Assembly: GCF_003473485.1 (NCBI RefSeq)
Contig: NC_053043.1
Span: 18,354,001 to 18,418,000, forward strand
Source of the DNA: Medicago truncatula
Taxonomy: Eukaryota > Streptophyta > Magnoliopsida > Fabales > Fabaceae
Length of the DNA: 64,000 nt
Reading direction: 5' to 3'
Part shown: in pieces, positions 56,821 through 64,000 of the stretch
Numbering within the stretch: the first letter of the stretch is position 1
Layout: each line of letters starts with the position of its first letter
Position numbers and translations under genes: made by a program
Notes under the pieces: model-generated
The model's database searches: none
What the model saw: the letters and a program-made list of their open reading frames with translations, nothing else
What the model was told of the DNA's origin: nothing

Positions 56821-59800
56821 TTATGCTCCTTGATCAGTTGCTTCTACCGACATATGTGTTTGACTTCTTACTGTTGGAATCTTTCTTTGCAATTCAATAT
56901 TTGACATCCGCTCGGCCTCCAATGCTCGCTCAAGCTTTCATAACATCATTAATAAAAGGTTTTAGCAGAACATTTCAACAACTATAAAGCTCAACATATT
57001 ATTCTAACGATATGGATATTCACATATTACACTTAATTATCAATAGTACCTTGGCAGCTCGGGTGCTCCATTCTCCTAAAATAGCTCTGAGTCTTTCATT
57101 CTCTTCTACATACTGTAATGATTATAACCAGAATTCTACTATGAGCATCTAATAGTCGAAGGTAGTATAATTTTAGTATGGTTAAATGTATTTTTAATTC
57201 CAATAACACTGATAAAGTGTGATTTTGATACAAAAACTGTGTGCATTTTTTTTGGAATACAAAAAAAATAAATTAGGGGAGGGACACCTTTATGCAAGAA
57301 AGAACCACTGCCTTTAGCGATGATTTACAATGGAATTTACGTATAGCTTATGACTTGATAAATTTCAGAGTTGAACTCAAGTCACAGCAATTGTGAATGG
57401 AAGGTCTAATCGTCTGTGTCAACCCTAATTGGTTTGTGTGATTTTAGTTTACTGTTAAAATACTAAATATCAAGGGACTAAAAAATGCAATTTTTGTTAA
57501 ATGTTAAAGACTAAAATGAATAAACTTTTTAAAGTGATCCAATCAAATTTTACCAAGTTTTTAGAAATAAAAAACATTTAACCCCTTTAGTATTAGTAAA
57601 TCCTGCATGATACCTGATTGTTAGTCGTGCGGACACGTTGGATCTCCGAGTCCCTTTCAGCAATCAAGGACCTTGCAAGCCTTAGTTCAGATTGTACTTG
57701 GTTCATCTGTAACAAAAATTTCAAGCAAGGATCCGTTTAGTTCGAGCAATTGGGTTTGAATGATATCTGGTGACATTTAAAAATGAGTTGGTGGGGGGGT
57801 AAGACATATTGTTAAAATCACTAATTTATTGATTTATAGTGTAAATTCAATAATATACTAGTTTCTTAGATGAATAATTATGTCAATATCGACTGTTCAT
57901 AATGTTTGAAGAATGTCCAATTACATTTTAGCAGAAAAACACCACTAAAGTAAAACGAGTTCTGGAAAAAAAAAAATGAAGGCCATAAGATTTCTAGAGC
58001 ATAATACTTAACTAATTGCTCTATTTGCACAAATGGAATCGATGCTTAGAATCTCATGACCAATGGTGTCCTCCAAAACTTCCAGACTAGCCATCATTTG
58101 AAGGCTGGGATGGGAAAAATATAATACAAGCCGTGAACTAATCAACTTCAAATAATTCACTTAGCTTTCGTCACTTAACTGTTCGACCTATCTTAGGTTC
58201 TACATCTCACTTAACTGTCCAACCTACCTACTAGAGTTATCTTCATGTGGAAGTATTGTAGCTAGTTAGGAGAGTGTGCTAGGTACTTGTAGCTGTATGC
58301 AATAACATTTAAAACTAGAACAGGACAGTAATTACCTCGGCAGAAATTGTACGCAATTCTTGGTCACGAGCGGCTAGTAGATGAGCAAGGTCAACCTGCA
58401 ATATAAGCAATTTATTTCCCCAGGTAGACAGATGGAGCCACAAATATTTACAGAAACCAAGAGTTGTTAAGGAGCTATGCTAGTATGGAGTGTTTTTTTT
58501 TTTTTTTTTTTTTTTTTTTTGTTATTTAAATTCTATATTTGGTTTGTCTAAACTATACAATTCAAGCCTAGCTCATTGTTATTTAACCTACAAGGCTCGA
58601 AGTTTTACTGAGTTCAAGTTTGGTTCATTGAGCTTCAGTGGGTTTTGAGCTCAAGTTGAGAAAACAGGCTCAAATTCTTGCCAGGTTTATCCTGACATGA
58701 CATATTCTAAGTGAGCGGAACCTAATTTTATCAAGTCCGAGCTCTGCTAAACTTGACTCGTTGCCATTCCTATGCAAAATAATTTTTCAACTATCAATGA
58801 AATGGATGACAACAACAGGTTTAAAGGTAATTGAAACAAGATTTACGAAATTCCCCCACTATAAATATATTTCAATTTTTTTTTTTTTTTTCAGAGGAAA
58901 TATATTCCAAAAGTTATTAAATATAATGAGCAAGGTCAAAGAGCAATGAAAGAAATTTGTTCCCTAAAAAATGGAATGATTGATTGTAGGGCTACAATTA
59001 TGTATCTAAAACTAGATGCCAACCAATCTTGAAGATCTCAACTGTCAGGGTTGAATAGAGAACTGTTTTTTAGCAGGAAGGATTTTGAATATAAATTGAT
59101 TAAACTTCAACATGGTACTCTGGTTTACATCACAAGGTGAATTCAGATTGCAGTACATCACTACTAATCTACTATTTCAGCAAAGACATTTTCTATCTCA
59201 TATTAAAATGACATTGAGTATGTCTAGATGGATAAGCCACAACAACACATACTCAATGTCATGGGCATAAAACATAATATCAAATAGAGATATAACACAT
59301 AAGAATTTAAAATTAAGTTGGAAAAGTGAAGACTAGGAAGAGGAATAGTTTATCTGTGTTCATTATTACCTGAGGTGTGCTTCGATCATCAGTTCCTTCA
59401 TATTTGCTCAAAGACTCTTGCAAACGAAGAATCTGTAAGACAAAATGTCTATGAATTAATTTATGCACAGTGGAACCTCTACACTATCAGTACAATACAA
59501 GTTAAAGTGTATATAATGAAACAAATAAGTGAAAGCTTCAAATCCTGAGATACCTCCTCACTCAAAAAATGAAGATTTTCACGCTGATATTGTAACAAAG
59601 CCATTTGCTGATCAGAGAGCCTACCATCATAGTACCTGTTGCATCAAGGCATACTAATTACACAGTTTACATTCTTCGCAATCCAAGAACCCAGTGTTTG
59701 ATATGTGTTTGCAAATGTAATTTCAATTTCTTTTATATTTGCATGACATGAATGGAATGCACAAAAGGCAGATTTCTGTGCATTCTGAAATACTATGATT

Positions 59801-60871
59801 TGCCAAACAAAGTAATTTTGTGGTTCTTCACAATCCAGAAACGCAATGTTTGATGGGTTTGCATATGCAATTTGCACTTGTGCTTTTGCATAACATGAAT
59901 GGAATGCATAAAAGGTGCAGTAGGTAGATCATGGTGCATTTTGTGGTTCGAGAATTAAACGTGGATATTGAATGATGAAGTAATTAAGAAAGAAACTAAA
60001 TTACAAAATGTTTGCCTTAGACCCTCCAAAGAACTTGCTGGTTGTAGTGGTGAATACAAGGACTTCAGAACATCAGGATGGGAGTTCAATGAATTGTACT
60101 GGTGTATGTATCCTGCTTATACAGAAAAAGCACATAGGAAGAATTACATAAAAATACTACTACGATAACAAATATACAAAAATGGGATATTATTATTATA
60201 TAAGTGAACTGAATTTGCAGAAAATACATAAATATTTCATCAGTAGGGTAGATGGGTAGAATGCAATACATATTTCCAAATTTTTCAGCCAATTAGGGGT
60301 GCTGTCCTCCCCTCCCCAAGACTCAATACACTATTATAGTTTTTCAAAAAGACAATCTTAAGCTTGTTCACTTTTTTTATACATATAATTTACTACATAT
60401 CAATAAATGTTCCCAGGTTTTTCATCCAATGAATGGCCGTTCGTGGCACCTGAAGGCTGAAAGAATTTCTTTAAATGTCCTTATATATGTATAACTTTTT
60501 TATAAAACAATGTTCCCATAAAAGAAACTAATCTTAATAGGAAGTTTATAGCATTGTTAACCTCCCTTAAAAATACGAAAGGATTATAACTTACCAATGT
60601 AAAGGCTCATAAAACATCCAGCACATAATGCTTCGACAACCATAATAATCCTGCAGAGTTTTGAGGCAACCAAAGTAAAACGTCTTGGTAGATGAATGTT
60701 GAAGTTGTGAGATTTTGGATAAAATGATGAGAAAAATAATAAGAGTTTGAATATTATTGATAATAGCTTGATACAAACTTCATACAAAAGACTAAACACC
60801 AATTCTTATTTATAGGGATACATATACCAAAACCTAAATAAATAGGAAAATCAAGAGCAAATATAATAATG

Positions 60872-60949
<78 letters not shown>

Positions 60950-63670
60950 TAATTGTTGCACGATATGAAATATCAAATTTCATTTGATTACGGCCAATTT
61001 AAATGTAGAACCGTTAACAAGCCTAGACGTAAACAACCAAACTCTTGTCCCCTACCAAGTATATATGTTGCAGCCAAAAGTTCCAAAAACAGCAATGTAT
61101 CGAGCATCACTATTTACAAGCAAGACCATCATAATACAACACTAACATAACAAAGTATACTCATTCAACCAAACATGCAAAAAAGCGTCATTGTTTTTCC
61201 TGTACTTCATGGCAACATATGCTGTCTCCAACAAAAACTCAAAGTTTGTAGCATTTAATCACCAATCAAATTTATAAATTTATAAGAAATTTCTATCGAT
61301 AAGAATCACATTAAGCAGTCCTTCATATTTAGAAGCAGCATTCTCCTGCTGATATTCCATTGAATAACCATAAAAAATGTCTTAAATGGACAAGTATGAC
61401 CCAGTGATGATAATACCTCAATATTCCAGAGATTGACAGAGAACCAGTGTAAGGTTTCCAGACTATAACAAGTAGCATTGCAGCAGTTCCTGGCATTAAA
61501 TCAAATTGTTGAGAATATTAGTATTATATTATAATTAAGAACTCGTATTATAAAACTATCCATGTTGAAAACATTCATCTGCTTCCACCTAACAATTTAA
61601 GCTTTTGGGTCGATTTGGTTCTTGACAGTTGCCACATATGTATCAATTGACTTCACGTGTTAAATACCTTCTAAAAGTAAAGTCCAAACACTGAAATGCT
61701 TACCATAAGCTGTAATGGAAAAGGGTATGCGAACGATAAATTTCAACTTCTGGCTGAAACTATAATAGCCCTGAGAAAACACATCAATGATTAAGAACAT
61801 AACTAAAGAGGAAAACAACATAAAATAAAATATAAAAGAAACCTTCATAGACCCATGTAGCAAAATTTCTTTTAATGTTTCACAGATCTAACTGTATTGA
61901 ACTTTCAGATTCCAGAGTTTTATAAGGTAAATGCTTCCGAACAAATATGAGAGATGGACAAATTAAGACACTACTGTGACAAAAAAGTACTAGCAATCGA
62001 ACGAATTACCTGCAATCGTATCTTCTGCACTTGATAAACCAGATATTGTTGAAAGATCCCTGAAACCGTAAAGACGCGACATTTGAACCCAATAAAAAGT
62101 GCTTTAAATCTAATCCCAAATAAAATGACATTTATTAGGCTTATAAAGATTTATAAATAATGTTTAATTCTATGCATTACCATTTACAAATACAACATCA
62201 ATGTAAACTCTAAAGGGGATTTTAGCTGCTTTAATTCACCAAAAATTTAAACGTTATCCAATTACCCTACGCCAAATTCAATTAACAGAAGCCTAGGATA
62301 GAATTATCACATAATTTATTCCAAAGAACTCAGCAAACACGGCACACCAATCAGAAAATTATCGACATCCAAATAAAAGAACTGAGAACAACTAATGACA
62401 TTGGTTCTAGAACCAAACCTGTCAACAGCAAAAGAAGAACATCACAACTACATAACACTGGAGAAATCAATCCTTGCACAGGCCGAAATATCCATTGAGC
62501 TCCTACAGCCAAAGTAGTATAACCTGCCTAAAATGGAAAAAACAATAAGCAAATTATCACACCGTAACAATATTCTTAACGCAACAAACTTATGTAGGAC
62601 TGGCACTTCATATTGAAGATGTCAGTTATCCAACAAAGACACCTACATAACACCAATACATGTGGTTTCATTTAATCGCTTTTATTTTCTTAAATTATTA
62701 TTGTCTGCATGTGAATATCGGGATTCTTAAATTAGCAAATCATCACGCATTCATAATATTCTTAACGCAACAAACCTATATATCACCAACACTTCATATT
62801 GAAGGTGTCCATTGTCTGACACAGAAACCTACACGACACCACTGATAAACATGCTTTCACTCAATCACTATTATTTTCTTAAATTATTATGGTGTCTACC
62901 TGTCGGTATCAGTGTCGTGTTCGTATTTGTGCTTCATAGCAACAAACTATCAAATTAAACAAAACAAATCAAATCACATCATAAATTATCAGTGCCTAGT
63001 GTCACTATCAGTATCGTATCCTTGTATGTTCTACATAGCAACAAACTATCAAATTCAACAAAAAGAAAATCACCATCATCATATGTTATTAATGTCCACA
63101 TCTCAAGCTCAGTATCGTGTATGTACTTCATAGCAGCAAACTATCAAATTAAATAAAAAAAATCACATCATAAATTACCGGTGCCTACGTGTCATTCTCG
63201 TGTCATTATCAGTATCGTGTCTGTGAATGTACTTAATAGCCACAAAACTATCAAATTAATTGAAAAAACCATCATCTTATATCATCAGTGTCCACGCCTG
63301 CGTGTCAGTATCAGTATTGTATCATGCTTCATAGCAACAAACAATCAAATTCAACTAAAAATCATCAACATATATTATCAAATCAAATAAAATCTCTATA
63401 AAAAAAGTATAAACTTACCAGTAGTATGCAATACAAAACACTCCCAAAAATCCTTGCAGGTTTGCGATGAGCAAATAAAGGAGCTTCATGAAGTATATCC
63501 AGAAATCTACATCAAAATTAAAAATAAAGCTTGATTTTGCATGCATCATAAAAAACTGAACTATTGAAATCAAAATTCGGAAGAAATTGAAAAATTGGGA
63601 GCGTGATTACTGACAGAGCGTTTTCTTCTTGAGATGTGGGTGGCCGAGAAGAGAATCTCTCCGTTGCCAT
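56821..63670 (-). CDS. FIP1-like membrane and coiled-coil protein
   Basis: Resembles Arabidopsis FRIGIDA-interacting protein 1 (At2g06005), from memory. Fourteen exons: 63670-63611, 63506-63419, 62527-62419, 62059-62010, 61770-61704, 61489-61417, 60650-60595, 60112-60016, 59635-59554, 59432-59370, 58395-58336, 57706-57614, 57112-57050, 56934-56821; about 358 aa. Exons 2-14 join in one frame. The start reads MATERFSSRPPTSQEENAL, then FLDILHEAPLFAHRKPARIF and about four hydrophobic segments (SVLYCILLAGYTTLAVGAQ, LLLLLTGIF, TAAMLLVIVW, IIMVVEALCAGCFMSLYIG), so a membrane protein is expected. The C-terminal half (YQRENLHFLSEE to LERALEAERMSNIELQ) is a coiled coil. Intron 8 starts with GC (AAG|GCAAAC). 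Exon 1 as read is one base too long or short for exon 2, so either the junction is unusual or the gene carries a frameshift. Confidence 0.8.
58493..58520. repeat. Poly-T run
   Basis: Uninterrupted T run of about 28 bases in intron 10-11 of the FIP1-like gene; absent from the pseudogene copy because that part is deleted. Confidence 0.9.
60860..60948. repeat. (AAT)n microsatellite
   Basis: About 27 nearly perfect AAT/ATA triplets in intron 6 of the FIP1-like gene. Likely length-variable. Confidence 0.95.
62575..63345. repeat. Minisatellite in intron 2 of the FIP1-like gene
   Basis: Diverged units of about 100 bases with TATCAGTATCGTGT, GTGCTTCATAGCAACAAA and CTATCAAATTAAA, parallel to the array at 52040-52800. 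The GTGCTTCAT and GTGTCGGT words link it with the small element at 3135-3280. Confidence 0.8.
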
Positions 63671-64000
63671 TTTCTTCTAGATTTGAATCAAGGGTTTGGA
63701 AAAAGGATGAAGGTTCTTCTTCTTCTTCTTCTTATTGTTCATCAATGAAAATTGAGTTATGTCATTTCAAATCCATATTTTTGTTACCATCTAAATTTAA
63801 TTACATCATCAAGTATATATAACTCACTTGTGATAATTATTATTAAAAATATTTTTATGGTAATTATTAAATGTTTTTATGTTGTTTTATTGATTTTTCT
63901 TATGAGATGTTTGATTCATCATTGGATTATAAATAAGGGAGATATACTAAAGATGGTTTAAGGTTTGGATCTAACTGAAATCAACTCGTTTAAATTTAAA

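Noticed and set aside
60860..60948. Regular repeat array as a CRISPR-like structure
   Set aside because: Simple AAT triplets without spacers, in a plant intron.

Overview
This is nuclear DNA from a flowering plant, very probably a legume and possibly Medicago. The support is as follows. Genes are split by many short AT-rich GT-AG introns. The products are plant-type: a germin-like protein, an Exo70 that resembles the symbiosis-associated EXO70I clade, a plant TTLL12, a RAD7/rhp7-like LRR protein and a plastid-type GNAT acetyltransferase. The intergenic DNA is AT-rich and full of tRNA-derived SINE-like repeats, MITEs, a hAT element, MULE-like elements and solo LTRs. The species call is inference.

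Layout. 0-4.1 kb: two germin-like genes tail to tail in a young inverted duplication; the left copy is cut by the window edge. 4.1-10.4 kb: intergenic DNA with a hAT element (8-bp target duplication), a MITE and a decayed LINE. 10.5-13.3 kb: MOB1, 7 exons, reconstructed to 215 aa. 15.6-21.0 kb: RAD7/rhp7-like protein, 6 exons, 700 aa. 24.7-22.0 kb (minus): GNAT acetyltransferase, 9 exons, 299 aa, convergent with the RAD7-like gene. 26.5-34.0 kb: TTLL12, 15 exons, 873 aa. 35.1-37.1 kb: single-exon Exo70, 667 aa.

37-49.9 kb is a transposon-rich block with no convincing host gene. It holds a solo LTR nested in an older LTR, three MULE-like elements (two with possible captured sequence) and a foldback element. 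49.9-52.8 kb is a decayed partial copy of the last gene in the window, fused to a copy of the 3' end of the GNAT gene. 54.9-53.2 kb (minus) is a divergent alpha-tubulin lacking the Lys-40 loop and carrying a partly duplicated C-terminus. 63.7-56.8 kb (minus) is the parent gene, a membrane plus coiled-coil protein resembling Arabidopsis FIP1 (FRIGIDA-interacting protein 1), about 358 aa over 14 exons. It has one GC-AG intron and an unresolved phase problem at its first junction.

The genes do not form one pathway. From memory, RAD7-like, GNAT and FIP1-like genes lie close together in Arabidopsis (around At2g06005-At2g06040), so part of the window looks like conserved microsynteny broken up by insertions and duplication. 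The strongest items for follow-up are the odd alpha-tubulin, the FIP1-like gene and its decayed copy, the MULE-like elements and the Exo70. All exon structures were built by hand from splice signals and reading-frame continuity.
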